From Saprospiraceae bacterium (GTDB taxonomy: Bacteria > Bacteroidota > Bacteroidia > Chitinophagales > Saprospiraceae): a stretch of DNA of 46,884 nt. Numbering within the stretch: the stretch's first letter is position 1; each line of letters opens with the position of its first letter. The notes under the pieces were generated by a model. It was not told where the DNA came from. It was given only the letters and a program-made list of their open reading frames with translations, and did not search any database. The stretch covers positions 1 through 46,884 of the forward strand of contig JAEUUS010000151.1 in the NCBI GenBank assembly GCA_016787545.1, written 5' to 3'. Positions 1 to 9,023 of the stretch are shown one piece after another. Position numbers and translations under genes: made by a program.

Positions 1-678
1 GCCGCCCGACATATTGACTACAGCGCCGGAATAAGATTCATACGTTTTATTAGAGGTGGTACCACTGATCCCTTCCAGACCACCATTATTGGCTAAAAGA
101 GTTTCCAGGAAACTTGGAAGCTGATCATCGGCATTGATAAATGCCGTATGCATAGCGGTTACTGCACCTGCAGAATATCCGCCAATGAAAATATGCTGCG
201 GATCAGCATGATATTTGTTCAGCGTAGAAGCATCTTCCCGGAAAAACCTCACTGCAGCCTTCATATCACCCATGGCTTTTAAAGCCGTATCAAATACCTC
301 TGTGGAATCGGGGAATCCAAGCACAAAGAAAGGGAACAAGCGGTACTGAATGGAGGCAGCAACGTAGCCCTTCTTAGCAAGTAATTCGCACCAGGGTTGC
401 ATCATGCTTTTGTCGCCAAACACGAAACTTCCTCCATGCGCAAGGATTACAACGGGTCTGGAAACAACCTGATCGCCTTCAGGTTCGTAAATATCAATGC
501 CAAGATTTACCGCCTGTCCAAGGTGATTAACACTTGGCGCATAGGTAACCGTTGTTTTTTTAACACCGGTAAATACATTATCCAGGTATCTGACGCCGTC
601 ACAACCAGGATTTTGTGCTGCCAGGGGCAAATAGCTCAAGCTGGCAAGTAGTGCAGTGTAAAGCAGTTTTTTCTTCAT
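1..678 (-). CDS. Secreted alpha/beta hydrolase (carboxylesterase/lipase-like), C-terminus cut by window edge
   Basis: The frame is open from the ATG at 678 down to base 1, so only the first 226 residues are present. The product starts with a signal peptide (MKKKLLYTALLASLS..., ending near LAAQ). It then shows the oxyanion-hole motif HGG (HGGSFVFGD, about residue 85) and the nucleophile elbow GYSAG (about residue 167), both typical of the hormone-sensitive lipase/carboxylesterase side of the alpha/beta hydrolase superfamily. The catalytic Asp and His should lie beyond the edge. It likely hydrolyses esters in the periplasm or outside the cell; the substrate cannot be told. It lies downstream of the sdh operon on the same strand, but a strong terminator (705-768) sits between them, so it is probably transcribed separately. 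Confidence 0.85.
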   Translation of the reverse strand, partial: MKKKLLYTALLASLSYLPLAAQNPGCDGVRYLDNVFTGVKKTTVTYAPSVNHLGQAVNLGIDIYEPEGDQVVSRPVVILAHGGSFVFGDKSMMQPWCELLAKKGYVAASIQYRLFPFFVLGFPDSTEVFDTALKAMGDMKAAVRFFREDASTLNKYHADPQHIFIGGYSAGAVTAMHTAFINADDQLPSFLETLLANNGGLEGISGTTSNKTYESYSGAVVNMSGG

Positions 679-704
679 AAAATGCGTTTTCAGTGAAAAT
701 GTAT

Positions 705-768
705 CAAAAAACAGAGGGGTGAAGTTACAGCGTTGATTCCATGAATCAATGTTGCAGCTTCACCCCTC
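705..768 (-). terminator. Intrinsic terminator of the sdh operon
   Basis: An inverted repeat with an 11-bp outer stem (GAGGGGTGAAG/CTTCACCCCTC) and an inner TTGATTC/GAATCAA stem is followed on the minus strand by a run of six T. It lies just after the sdhB stop at 796. Confidence 0.75.
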
Positions 769-795
769 CGGGTCTTTAACGCATTAAGATCTCTA

Positions 796-1551
796 TTATC
801 CCAATTCTTTCTCGGAAACCAGCGATGCCGCCAGGAATTCCCGGTTCATTCTGGCAATATTATTGACCGAAATTTCCTTCGGGCATTCCGCTTCACAGGC
901 TTTTACATTGGAACATTTTCCAAATCCTTCCTTGTCCATTTGGGCAATCATGTTGAGTACACGTTTTTGCCTTTCTACCTGGCCCTGAGGAAGCAATGCC
1001 AGGTGACTAACTTTAGCTGAAGTGAACAGCATAGCGGAGGCATTGGGGCAGGCAGCCACACAAGCGCCACATCCAATACAAGCTGCAGCATCGAAAGCTT
1101 CAGAAGCTTGTTCCTTTTCTACCGGAATAGCATTGGCATCCTGGGCCTGACCGGTATTCACACTCACATAACCACCAGATTGAATGATCCGGTCGAAAGA
1201 AGAGCGATCCACAACCAGATCTTTGATCACTGGAAATGCTTTAGCACGGAAAGGTTCAATCACAATGGTATCGCCTTCATGATAATGGCGCATATGAACC
1301 TGGCAGGTTGTAGTTCCCTGCATAGGACCATGCGGGCGACCGTCTATGACGAGTGAGCAGGTGCCACAAATACCTTCGCGACAATCATGCTCGAAGGCAA
1401 CCGGTTCCTCCCGACGTGCTACTAACTGTTCATTCAATACATCGAGCATTTCGAGAAACGACATATCGGGGTTTACGTCCGGGAGTTCGTAGTTGACAAA
1501 TTCTCCTTTGTACTGGCCACCTTGACGCCAGATTTTAAGTTTGAGACGCAT
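796..1551 (-). CDS. sdhB: Succinate dehydrogenase/fumarate reductase iron-sulfur subunit
   Basis: This 251-residue protein carries electrons from the flavoprotein to the membrane quinone site in complex II. The N-terminal ferredoxin-like half has the [2Fe-2S] ligands in CREGICGTC with a later Cys (QGTTTC). The C-terminal half has the two cysteine clusters [12 protein letters not shown] and [12 protein letters not shown] that hold the [4Fe-4S] and [3Fe-4S] centres. The length fits the epsilonproteobacterial/Bacteroidota type of succinate dehydrogenase/fumarate reductase. The gene is the last of the operon and is followed by a terminator. It is separated from sdhA by three small exported-protein genes on the same strand, which is unusual because sdhA and sdhB are normally adjacent. 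Direction (succinate oxidation or fumarate reduction) cannot be read from sequence; the aerobic context favours oxidation. Confidence 0.95.
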   Translation of the reverse strand: MRLKLKIWRQGGQYKGEFVNYELPDVNPDMSFLEMLDVLNEQLVARREEPVAFEHDCREGICGTCSLVIDGRPHGPMQGTTTCQVHMRHYHEGDTIVIEPFRAKAFPVIKDLVVDRSSFDRIIQSGGYVSVNTGQAQDANAIPVEKEQASEAFDAAACIGCGACVAACPNASAMLFTSAKVSHLALLPQGQVERQKRVLNMIAQMDKEGFGKCSNVKACEAECPKEISVNNIARMNREFLAASLVSEKELG

Positions 1552-1595
1552 ATCTGTAAATTCGTTGATTCGTAGAATGGTTGGTTTTCTGGGTG

Positions 1596-2162
1596 TTATA
1601 GCTCAATGCCTGCAACCAGGCTAATAGTGTTGAATCGTTGTGCAGTTCCTTTGCCAAAGCCAATAGCGCCATAATCATTCCTCAATGCCAATAAAATCTT
1701 GCTGCTGCCTTCCTGTCCTAACCGGGCGCCAATGCCCACACTTGGGCCAACATAAAACCGTTGTAGCTTCTTGGTGCTGTTAATCACATTCCCATTGTCG
1801 TCCAGATTTTGTCCCAACAAATAGTTGCTGAACAAACCAGCCTGGAAATACCATTTTTTTTGCTTGTCTAATGCCCACATAAGTGGCAAAGCATACATAT
1901 TCAGGTATTCAAAGGTTTCTTTTTGTTTGTCGGCAACCCGGCGAAATGCATTGTAATTTATACCGGCTGACCAATAGTTTCCTTTGGCGTTTAGCGCCCA
2001 ATACTCAAGTCCTAATAAAAAACCTGGCCTTGGTGTAAGGTCGTTTTTATTCTCCTTGGCCAATGTGCCAATGGTAGACCCCAGCAATATGTGCAGGGAT
2101 CGCTTTTGGGCTCCGGCGCTGGTTGCCGCCATTAAGCAAAGGACAAAGACCAAGTATTTCAT
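1596..2162 (-). CDS. Small exported protein, probable outer-membrane beta-barrel
   Basis: This 188-residue product has a signal peptide ([19 protein letters not shown]). The mature part is rich in alternating aromatic/polar stretches ([48 protein letters not shown]) and ends ISLVAGIEL, which resembles the small porin-like barrels common in Bacteroidota. No specific family is recognised. Its ATG overlaps the TGA of the upstream gene by four bases (ATGA), suggesting translational coupling, and it ends 44 bases before sdhB. It therefore seems to belong to the sdh transcript. A role in complex II is possible but unsupported. Confidence 0.75.
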   Translation of the reverse strand: MKYLVFVLCLMAATSAGAQKRSLHILLGSTIGTLAKENKNDLTPRPGFLLGLEYWALNAKGNYWSAGINYNAFRRVADKQKETFEYLNMYALPLMWALDKQKKWYFQAGLFSNYLLGQNLDDNGNVINSTKKLQRFYVGPSVGIGARLGQEGSSKILLALRNDYGAIGFGKGTAQRFNTISLVAGIEL

Positions 2163-2776
2163 TTTTGTACTTTCACAATGTCTGAACAGTTATCGATTAA
2201 GAGATTACCGTTGGTTTGCTCAAAACCTGGAGCATAATAAGCCATCAGATCAATCTCGTTATAATCCCTATTCCTGGGTGTAAAGGTGAACTCGTATTTC
2301 ACCCAGTTGGAATGTCCCGGCGGAAGGCTTTCTGCCAGTAATTCGTCTTTCCCATTGATGGTATTATAGCCCCATATCTTCAAAATGGTTGGGCTGACGA
2401 ATGAAACGGGTCCGCCGCCTCCAGCTAAAGGTGACATGTAAGAGTTAGACCTGTTCAGGTACAAACTGAAGGTATAGGTAGAGTCTTTCCTCAACCAACC
2501 GTCCAGTTCCTGCCCTACACCTTCCCAGGTATTGCGCTCCCTGACCACCAACCCCAGATACGTATTCCCTTCCGCTGGTTCAAGTTCTACCTTGAACCAG
2601 CCGGGCTGTGTATCAGGTGGCGTTTCATCAGAGGGGCCCATATTCTCCCAGCCTTCTGGTACCATACCGGCGCCACGCTCGGACTCAAACCCTGGATTTT
2701 TCAGTTTTATCACATCCTGAGCCATCAATACAGTACTGGTAATACTCAGAAATATGCTCAAAACAGTTGTTTTCAT
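2159..2776 (-). CDS. Exported protein with carbohydrate-binding-like jelly-roll fold (function unknown)
   Basis: The 205-residue product begins with a signal peptide (MKTTVLSIFLSITSTVLMAQ). The rest follows the pattern of galactose-binding/CBM4-9-like beta-sandwiches: an opening NPGFE...PEGW, a mid-domain YLGLVVRE...GVGQEL, a strand YTFSLYLNRS and a final LLIDNCS strand. Such modules occur in Bacteroidota surface proteins, sometimes before an OmpA domain, but here no second domain follows. The gene sits 16 bases after the MORN-like gene and overlaps the next gene by four bases, so the three small genes form a tight unit inside the sdh operon. The fold call is by pattern only. Confidence 0.7.
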   Translation of the reverse strand: MKTTVLSIFLSITSTVLMAQDVIKLKNPGFESERGAGMVPEGWENMGPSDETPPDTQPGWFKVELEPAEGNTYLGLVVRERNTWEGVGQELDGWLRKDSTYTFSLYLNRSNSYMSPLAGGGGPVSFVSPTILKIWGYNTINGKDELLAESLPPGHSNWVKYEFTFTPRNRDYNEIDLMAYYAPGFEQTNGNLLIDNCSDIVKVQK

Positions 2777-2792
2777 GGTTCGTCAATGTTGT

Positions 2793-3443
2793 TTATTGGT
2801 TTTGGACTTTTGTTGTTTTAATCAATTTCCCGTCTTGATAATGGTGGACCCAGACATTGTTGGTACCTGGTTCCCGGTAAAGCCAGGTCCCGGTTCCATA
2901 TAGCAATGTGCCAAAAGGTACATCATACCCCTGCTCATCTTTATTCACCAATACTTCCACGATTAAACCATCTATCCACCTTGCCTGATTCATGACCTGC
3001 CCATTTTCGTAAAACTCAGTGAGTAAACCATCCGGCCTTCCCTTGTCATTACTGTTGCAGGCAGATTTCATTTTGCCCGAGGGATAATAGGAATAACATT
3101 TACCGGTCCGGATTCCATTTTGATAAAACACGTAAAGCTTTACCTTCCCATCCGGGTAAAATTGCATAGCCGGACCATGTTTCTTGGCAAACACACTTTT
3201 CTTTTTATGTTGAATAAACTGGTATTCACCATTTTTTCTGTAATGCCACCATCGGGTGAATTCCCGTTTCCCCTTCACGTAAAAGTGCTCCCGAAAGACC
3301 TTCCCCTTATGGCCAAAGTCTTGACAAACAACAGTGTCGCCATTTTGAATCAGTTTATCACAATACTTGGATTGTGCACTTAATCCTGTAAACGGAAGTG
3401 CCACAAAAGCAAATAAGGTGATATAGGTTTTCAAATCAAACAC
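2793..3443 (-). CDS. Exported MORN-variant repeat protein (YwqK-like)
   Basis: This product of about 216 residues has a signal peptide (TYITLFAFVALPFTGLSAQ) and repeated MORN-variant units of the form G-x-x-x-x-Y-x-x-G-x-x (for example YPDGKVKLYVFYQNGIRTGK, YPSGKMKSACNSN, FYENGQVMNQARWIDG). These are typical of the beta-hairpin repeat proteins often labelled YwqK antitoxin-like, a label with little functional value. The reading frame starts with GTG at 3443; an in-frame stop lies directly upstream, and a TTG nine bases further in (MKTYIT...) would also give a normal signal peptide. It starts 41 bases after sdhA and precedes two more exported-protein genes. Function unknown. Confidence 0.75.
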   Translation of the reverse strand: MFDLKTYITLFAFVALPFTGLSAQSKYCDKLIQNGDTVVCQDFGHKGKVFREHFYVKGKREFTRWWHYRKNGEYQFIQHKKKSVFAKKHGPAMQFYPDGKVKLYVFYQNGIRTGKCYSYYPSGKMKSACNSNDKGRPDGLLTEFYENGQVMNQARWIDGLIVEVLVNKDEQGYDVPFGTLLYGTGTWLYREPGTNNVWVHHYQDGKLIKTTKVQNQ

Positions 3444-3484
3444 TATTCAAGATCAAAACGTAAACATTAGCCTTCAAAGTGTCA

Positions 3485-5431
3485 CTACTCGTAGCTCCGT
3501 TGTGCAACTTTAACTTCTTCGTACACAAGAGGTTCTTTATGCAGCTCTGCTTTGGCATCCTCGCCCTTCCATTCCCAGGCTGCAACGTACATAAACTGAT
3601 CATCATCGCGCTTGGCTTCACCTTTTTCTGTTTGGTGCTCCTCGCGGAAGTGACCGCCGCAACTTTCTTCACGGTTCAAGGCATCTTCACACATCAGCTC
3701 ACCCAACTCCAGGAAATCGGCAACACGCCAGGCTTTTTCCAGTTCCGGATTGTATTCTGTAGTGCTGCCCGGAACAAAGACGTCGCTCCAGAACTCTTTA
3801 CGCAGGTTTTTGATTTCCTGTATAGCTTCTTTCAACCCTTTCGCATTCCTAGCCATTCCGCATTTATCCCACATGATTTTGCCCAAACGGCGGTGGAAAC
3901 TTTCCACGCTTTGTTTGCCTTTAATGCTCATGAGCTGCTGAATACGCTCCTGAACCTCTTTTTCGGCCTTTTCAAACTCTGGCGAATCTGTGGAAATTGA
4001 GCCGGTGCTAATTTCTTTCGACAGGTAAGAACCAATGGTGTATGGCAGTACGAAATAACCATCCGCCAGACCCTGCATGAGTGCTGACGCCCCTAAACGG
4101 TTGGCGCCATGGTCGCTGAAATTAGCCTCTCCGCAAGCATACAAGCCGGGTATGGTAGTCATTAGTTCATAGTCCACCCAAAGACCTCCCATGGTGTAGT
4201 GAACCGCAGGATAAATCCGCATCGGTACTTCATACGGGTTGTCGCCCGTAATTTTTTCATACATTTCAAACAGGTTGCCATAGGCTGCTTCTACAGCTTT
4301 GCGACCCTTTCTTTTGATGGCATCGGCAAAGTCCAGGTAAACAGCCAGTCCACTTTTGCCAACGCCAAGACCTTCATCGCAGGCAACTTTGGCAGCGCGA
4401 CTGGCAATATCGCGTGGAACCAGGTTGCCGAATGCCGGGTAACGACGTTCCAGATAGTAATCGCGATCAGCCTCAGCAATCTGGCGAGGATCGGTCATGC
4501 GATCTTTGGCATTTTTAGGTACCCAAACCCGTCCGTCATTCCGGAGGGATTCCGACATAAGGGTCAATTTAGACTGGTAGTCGCCGGAAACCGGAATACA
4601 GGTAGGGTGGATCTGCGTGTAGCAAGGGTTGCCAAAAAATGCGCCTCTTCGGTGTGCACGCCAGGCTGCCGTGGTGTTACACATCATAGCGTTGGTACTC
4701 AAATAGAATACGTTGCCGTATCCGCCAGTGCAAAGTACCACAGCATGGGCTGAATGACGCTCCACCTTGCCGGTTAGCAAATTCCGAACGATGACACCGC
4801 GACATTTGCCGTCAACCATCACCACATCCAGCATTTCGTGGCGGTTATACAGTTTTACTGTACCCAATGCAATCTGGCGACTCAATGACTGATAGGCGCC
4901 GATAAGTAGTTGTTGGCCGGTTTGGCCGCGGGCATAAAAAGTTCGGCTTACCTGAGTGCCGCCGAAAGAGCGGTTATCAAGCAAGCCACCGTATTCGCGG
5001 GCAAATGGCACCCCTTGTGCTACGCATTGGTCAATAATACTGGTACTTACCTCAGCGAGGCGATGTACATTGGCTTCACGCGCGCGGAAGTCGCCTCCTT
5101 TAATGGTGTCGTAAAACAACCGATACACAGAGTCGCCGTCGTTACGGTAGTTTTTTGCGGCATTGATCCCGCCTTGCGCAGCAATTGAGTGCGCCCGGCG
5201 TGGGCTGTCGTGGAAGGTAAATGCCTTTACATTATAGCCTAATTCGCCCAGGGAAGCGGCGGCAGAAGCGCCTGCGAGACCTGTACCGACTACGATAACA
5301 TCAATTTTTCGCTTGTTATTAGGCGCTACAAGTGCGACGTGACCTTTGTATTCAGCCCATTTTTCCGACATTTTGCCGGAAGGGGTTTTTGAATCGAGTT
5401 TGTTAGAGCCTGCGGCCGATGATTTTGCCAT
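3485..5431 (-). CDS. sdhA: Succinate dehydrogenase/fumarate reductase flavoprotein subunit
   Basis: This 648-residue catalytic subunit oxidises succinate to fumarate with covalently bound FAD. The FAD-binding Rossmann motif is [19 protein letters not shown] (about residue 46), and the flavinylation-type segment is [19 protein letters not shown], with the His in the position usually linked to FAD. Substrate-site blocks include HPTCIP and the capping-domain Arg in [12 protein letters not shown] context ([17 protein letters not shown]). Its length fits the B-type enzymes of Bacteroidota. It lies 81 bases downstream of sdhC. An N-terminal extension of about 40 residues (Ser/Lys rich) precedes the core. 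Confidence 0.95.
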   Translation of the reverse strand: MAKSSAAGSNKLDSKTPSGKMSEKWAEYKGHVALVAPNNKRKIDVIVVGTGLAGASAAASLGELGYNVKAFTFHDSPRRAHSIAAQGGINAAKNYRNDGDSVYRLFYDTIKGGDFRAREANVHRLAEVSTSIIDQCVAQGVPFAREYGGLLDNRSFGGTQVSRTFYARGQTGQQLLIGAYQSLSRQIALGTVKLYNRHEMLDVVMVDGKCRGVIVRNLLTGKVERHSAHAVVLCTGGYGNVFYLSTNAMMCNTTAAWRAHRRGAFFGNPCYTQIHPTCIPVSGDYQSKLTLMSESLRNDGRVWVPKNAKDRMTDPRQIAEADRDYYLERRYPAFGNLVPRDIASRAAKVACDEGLGVGKSGLAVYLDFADAIKRKGRKAVEAAYGNLFEMYEKITGDNPYEVPMRIYPAVHYTMGGLWVDYELMTTIPGLYACGEANFSDHGANRLGASALMQGLADGYFVLPYTIGSYLSKEISTGSISTDSPEFEKAEKEVQERIQQLMSIKGKQSVESFHRRLGKIMWDKCGMARNAKGLKEAIQEIKNLRKEFWSDVFVPGSTTEYNPELEKAWRVADFLELGELMCEDALNREESCGGHFREEHQTEKGEAKRDDDQFMYVAAWEWKGEDAKAELHKEPLVYEEVKVAQRSYE

Positions 5432-5512
5432 ATTCGGAGTACGGATTTTGCCCGTAGATGTTTATTTTAATGATGTTTCAGTAAAATTGCCTTCAAAGAA
5501 GTGCCGACCAAT

Positions 5513-6199
5513 TTATTTGGTCAAATAAAACAGGATTGGAATAATGGCAAAGCCGACAGCCATGCCGACACTGTAAGCCATTCCAACGGCTTTGATGATT
5601 GGCGTATATTTTTTGTGTGCCAATCCAAGTGTTTGGAAAGCCGACCAGAATCCATGCCAGAGGTGAAACCCTACCACAACCATACAAACCACATAAAACA
5701 CCACATAGAATACGTTTTTAAACGCTTCAGCTACCGGCAGGTACAAATTTTGAACCGGATGGTCGTATGCTTCAACTTCGGCAGGGGGCAATACACCCAT
5801 TTTCATTTGAAGCCAGAATTGCCAAAGGTGCAGGACTAAAAAGATAAAAATAACAATCCCGAACCAGGCCATATTGCGGGCAGAGCGTTCGGAAGATCGC
5901 GTGTGTTGAACAGCATACCGTTCTGAACCTCTGGAGGCACGGTTGGATTGCCATAAACGCAACCCTTGAACGGTGTGGATCAAAATGAAGGCGTACAACG
6001 TATAAGAAATGATTTTGATCAAAGGGTTGTGCGTCATAAAAAAGGCATAAGTATTGAATGCCTCACCACCATCGTCCTTTAGCAATTGGAAATTGCCCAG
6101 GAGGTGTATGACTAAAAACAGCATCAGGAAAATCCCCGTTAAAGACATGATGACCTTCTGGCCGATTGACGAGGAAAAGAATTTAGATAGCCAACTCAT
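5513..6199 (-). CDS. sdhC: Succinate dehydrogenase cytochrome b subunit (di-haem membrane anchor)
   Basis: The 228-residue protein has five hydrophobic helices (for example VIMSLTGIFLMLFLVIHLLGNF, IISYTLYAFILIHTVQGL, IVIFIFLVLHLWQFWL, VFYVVFYVVCMVVVGFHLWHGF, GFAIIPILFYL). Histidines in several helices (VIHLLGN, LIHTVQG, VLHLWQF, GFHLWHG) are fit to ligate two haems b. This is the single large anchor of B-type complex II, so a separate sdhD is not expected. It is the first gene of the operon, with a promoter-like element about 115 bases upstream. Confidence 0.92.
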   Translation of the reverse strand: MSWLSKFFSSSIGQKVIMSLTGIFLMLFLVIHLLGNFQLLKDDGGEAFNTYAFFMTHNPLIKIISYTLYAFILIHTVQGLRLWQSNRASRGSERYAVQHTRSSERSARNMAWFGIVIFIFLVLHLWQFWLQMKMGVLPPAEVEAYDHPVQNLYLPVAEAFKNVFYVVFYVVCMVVVGFHLWHGFWSAFQTLGLAHKKYTPIIKAVGMAYSVGMAVGFAIIPILFYLTK

Positions 6200-6322
6200 T
6201 CGCTTGAATAAATGATGTGATGGTATAACAGATGTTGAAGAAAATGGATTCTTCGGAGCCGATTTTCAAGGTTTTCCGGGTTTAGGGCAAAGGAGCCAAA
6301 TCCTGTAATAATTTTGGCGGAA

Positions 6323-6353
6323 CAAAACTACCGCTCGAAATGATGATGCCTAA
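6323..6353 (-). promoter_or_regulatory. Probable promoter of the sdh operon
   Basis: Minus-strand TAGTTTTG (6330-6323) matches the Bacteroidota -7 consensus TAnnTTTG and is preceded at a 19-base spacing by TTAG, one mismatch from the -33 box TTTG. The predicted leader before sdhC is about 115 bases. Confidence 0.5.
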
Positions 6354-6479
6354 TTTTTAATCGTAAATTCATGGAAAAAACATGAAATTTAGACGCTTTA
6401 AAAATTCTGTACCATACATACTGCTTTTTTTATTTGTAAAGATTAAAACCAGATTTTTCCATAATCTTGTGACGCTTGT

Positions 6480-6487
6480 TAATTTTG
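6480..6487 (+). promoter_or_regulatory. Probable -7 promoter element of the OmpA/TSP3 gene
   Basis: TAATTTTG matches TAnnTTTG and lies about 40 bases before the ATG at 6528. No good -33 TTTG is visible at the expected spacing, so this is a partial match. The rest of the 6200-6527 gap holds only this element and the divergent sdh promoter. Confidence 0.4.
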
Positions 6488-6527
6488 AGCGTCGAAGCAA
6501 AACATTTGCATAACCAAACCAATTCTT

Positions 6528-8084
6528 ATGAAGAAGCTATTTACCATCCTTTGTATCGTGGGGGCTTTATTCTTGCTGCAAACCGGAACCTTTGCACAGG
6601 CTAACCAGTCACTCACCTTTCGTGGCCTTTGGAATAACTACATTAACCCAACTCCAGCATGGGAGAACTGGGATCAGGTTTTTACCGATGCTGAACAACG
6701 TGGCGTAGAAATCTCTTATGGCCGCCGTATCCACAAAAGCACCTGGCTGGTGATTCCGGTTAAATTTGGAACGGCACAATACGCCAATTCCAACCGGATT
6801 AATTTGATTGGAAACCTGGATCTGTTGATGCAAAACAACCTGACCAGCAGTAAATCGCTCATAATTCCAAGTGTGCACCTCGGTTTAGGCTCTACCTGGG
6901 ATTTCGATAAAGAAGAATTTGACCTCAATATTCCTGCCGGCGCTGGTTTGAATCTGCGGATTATGCCGAATCTTTACCTGAGTGCACAAACGCAGTACCG
7001 CTTCTCTATTGAAAACCGTGCAGGTTGGCAGCATGGACTCGGACTCACGATTTTATTCGGAGAGCAAGACCGTGATGGAGACGGCATTTCAGATAGCAAC
7101 GATAAATGCCCTGATGTGCCTGGTGTGAAAGACTTGATGGGATGCCCGGATCGCGATGGCGACGGCATTGCGGATGATGACGATAAATGCCCTGATGTAG
7201 CCGGTTTGGCTAATCTGATGGGTTGCCCTGACCGTGATGGCGATGGCATTGCCGACAACGACGACAATTGCCCTGATGCCAAAGGCCCAGCTACTACCAA
7301 AGGTTGCCCTGACCGTGACGGTGATGGCATTGTAGATACATCTGATGAGTGCCCCGACGTGAAAGGTATTGCAGCGATGAAAGGTTGCCCGGATGCCGAC
7401 AACGATGGCATTACAGATGCACAGGACAAGTGTCCGCGTGAAGCTGGCCCTGCAGCTACCATGGGTTGCCCGGATCGCGACGGCGACGGTATCACCGATA
7501 AAGAGGATAAATGTCCAGGCGATAAAGGCCCTGCTTCAACCATGGGTTGTCCAGACCGCGATAGCGACGGCGTTGCAGATAAAGATGATGCTTGCCCGGA
7601 TAAAAAAGGAGATTCCGCCCATAAAGGTTGCCCGGATTCAGACGGTGACGGCATTTATGATGATACCGATCGTTGCCCGGATAAACCAGGTGTGGCCGCT
7701 TTGCGTGGTTGTCCGGAGATCAAAAAAGAAGATAAAGCAAAACTGGAGCGCGCCATTAAGTTGGTTCAGTTTGAAACAGGGAAAGACGTACTCCTGAAAA
7801 AATCATATGCCGTTTTAGACGAAGTAGTAACGGTTATGAACACTTACAAAGAGTACAGTCTGAACATCAATGGACATACCGATAATGTAGGTGATGACAA
7901 ACGCAATCAGGAACTCTCTGAACGTCGTGCAAAAGCTTGTTACGATTATTTGGTGAGCAAGGGTATTGCCGCTTCCCGCATGGCTTCAGCAGGGTATGGT
8001 GAAACCAAACCTGTTGGTGACAACAAAACCGCTGCAGGCCGCGAACAAAATCGGCGCGTGGAATTTGAGCTGTATGTAAAATAA
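6528..8084 (+). CDS. OmpA-family outer-membrane protein with eight thrombospondin type 3 repeats
   Basis: This 518-residue protein has a signal peptide (MKKLFTILCIVGALFLLQTGTFAQ) and an N-terminal beta-barrel-like region to about residue 180. Eight 27-residue Asp-rich repeats follow (about residues 181-396; pattern DRDGDGIxDxxDxCPDxxG...GCP), and a C-terminal OmpA peptidoglycan-binding domain (about 405-518; NGHTDNVGDDKRNQELSERR). The repeats are the calcium-binding TSP3 type, thought to form a rigid linker. It likely anchors the outer membrane to the cell wall. It is monocistronic: it has its own promoter-like box and a hairpin terminator after the stop. The repeat DNA is an in-frame 81-bp tandem array, so copy number may vary between strains. 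Confidence 0.93.
   Translation: MKKLFTILCIVGALFLLQTGTFAQANQSLTFRGLWNNYINPTPAWENWDQVFTDAEQRGVEISYGRRIHKSTWLVIPVKFGTAQYANSNRINLIGNLDLLMQNNLTSSKSLIIPSVHLGLGSTWDFDKEEFDLNIPAGAGLNLRIMPNLYLSAQTQYRFSIENRAGWQHGLGLTILFGEQDRDGDGISDSNDKCPDVPGVKDLMGCPDRDGDGIADDDDKCPDVAGLANLMGCPDRDGDGIADNDDNCPDAKGPATTKGCPDRDGDGIVDTSDECPDVKGIAAMKGCPDADNDGITDAQDKCPREAGPAATMGCPDRDGDGITDKEDKCPGDKGPASTMGCPDRDSDGVADKDDACPDKKGDSAHKGCPDSDGDGIYDDTDRCPDKPGVAALRGCPEIKKEDKAKLERAIKLVQFETGKDVLLKKSYAVLDEVVTVMNTYKEYSLNINGHTDNVGDDKRNQELSERRAKACYDYLVSKGIAASRMASAGYGETKPVGDNKTAAGREQNRRVEFELYVK
7068..7715 (+). repeat. In-frame 81-bp tandem array, 8 units (TSP3 coding)
   Basis: Eight successive 27-codon units, each opening with Asp-x-Asp-x-Asp-Gly and closing with GCP, exactly fill 648 bases. 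Synonymous differences between units are many, so the array is old rather than recently expanded. Confidence 0.9.
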
Positions 8085-8106
8085 TCAGCACTTGCAGGCC
8101 GAAATA

Positions 8107-8147
8107 AACATGAGCCATTCCCGGTTTTTGGGGGTGGCTCATGTTTT
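8107..8147. terminator. Hairpin terminator after the OmpA gene
   Basis: The inverted repeat AACATGAGCCATTCCC / GGGGGTGGCTCATGTT (with G-T pairs) lies 23 bases after the stop and is followed by TTTTA. Its core resembles the hairpin at 19084-19118. Confidence 0.7.
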
Positions 8148-8165
8148 ATGTTACACACTCACTTA

Positions 8166-8232
8166 TTGAACCACAACGACACAAAGGACACAAAACATAA
8201 TATTTTGTGTCCTTTGTGTCGTTGTGGTTCAA
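8166..8232. repeat. Perfect 30-bp inverted repeat with short-period arms
   Basis: Two perfect 30-base arms (TTGAACCACAACGACACAAA... and complement) surround a 7-base loop. The arms are built of CACAAAG-like units of 8-9 bases. The element sits between the convergent ompA-type gene and glpF. The rest of the gap (8233-8308) carries a segment also found at 19051-19098. Confidence 0.9.
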
Positions 8233-8308
8233 CCAATTTTTAGTATAAAACGAGTATGCACCATCCCCAAGAAAATTCAGGATTACCCAGTCTACGCGCC
8301 GTACGACG

Positions 8309-9022
8309 TTAAGCTGGAAACAGGAAACGATAGGTAATGGCGCCAGCTATGCCACCGAGAATAGGCGCAACAACAGGAATCCAGGCGTAACCCCAGTCAG
8401 AGGCGCCTTTTCCGGGAATAGGAAGCAACGCATGGGCAATACGTGGCCCCAGATCTCTCGCCGGGTTGATGGCATATCCAGTAGTGCCTCCAAGAGAATG
8501 ACCAATGGCTAAAACCAAGGCGCCAACAACCATAGGATTGAGCCCTTCAGCGAAACGGGAAGCGCCAATGGCCGAAAGCCCGAATAAAAGCACAAATGTG
8601 CCGGAGAATTCACTGAAAAAATTGGAAGGTGTATGTCTTATTGCGGGAGAAGTGCAAAAAGCAGCCAATTTTAAGCCGGTATCCTCGGTTCTTGCCCAAT
8701 GTGGAAAATAATGGGAATACACCAATATAGCCCCTAAAACACCTCCGAGCATCTGCGCAATAATGTAAATGGCCACTTGATCCATCGGGAATTGGCCCGT
8801 GCAGGCAAGCGCCAGGGTAACCGCCGGATTTAAATGTGCTCCGCTGATTCTTCCAACTGCATAAATGGCAAAGGTTACAGCAAGCGCCCACCCAATGGTT
8901 ATGACCAGCCAACCAGAGTTCTCGTTTTTGGTGTCGCGAAGCACTACTCCGGCTACTACTCCATTTCCTAAAAGGATAAGAAGAGCTGTGCCGATCAATT
9001 CTGCTATAAAATAATTATTCAT
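8309..9022 (-). CDS. glpF: Glycerol uptake facilitator (aquaglyceroporin, MIP family)
   Basis: This 237-residue membrane channel has six hydrophobic segments and both NPA half-helix motifs: HLNPAVTLALA (about residue 65) and INPARDLGPR (about residue 187). The Asp after the second NPAR is the mark of glycerol facilitators as opposed to water-only aquaporins. It admits glycerol by facilitated diffusion. It begins one base after the glpD stop, so it is co-transcribed with glycerol-3-phosphate dehydrogenase. No glycerol kinase gene lies in the window. Confidence 0.93.
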   Translation of the reverse strand: MNNYFIAELIGTALLILLGNGVVAGVVLRDTKNENSGWLVITIGWALAVTFAIYAVGRISGAHLNPAVTLALACTGQFPMDQVAIYIIAQMLGGVLGAILVYSHYFPHWARTEDTGLKLAAFCTSPAIRHTPSNFFSEFSGTFVLLFGLSAIGASRFAEGLNPMVVGALVLAIGHSLGGTTGYAINPARDLGPRIAHALLPIPGKGASDWGYAWIPVVAPILGGIAGAITYRFLFPA

Positions 9023-9023
9023 G

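Noticed and set aside
6974..7654. 226-codon minus-strand frame opposite the TSP3 repeats
   Set aside because: It is the mirror of the Asp-rich repeat (Ser/Pro/Gly-rich antisense) with no independent support.
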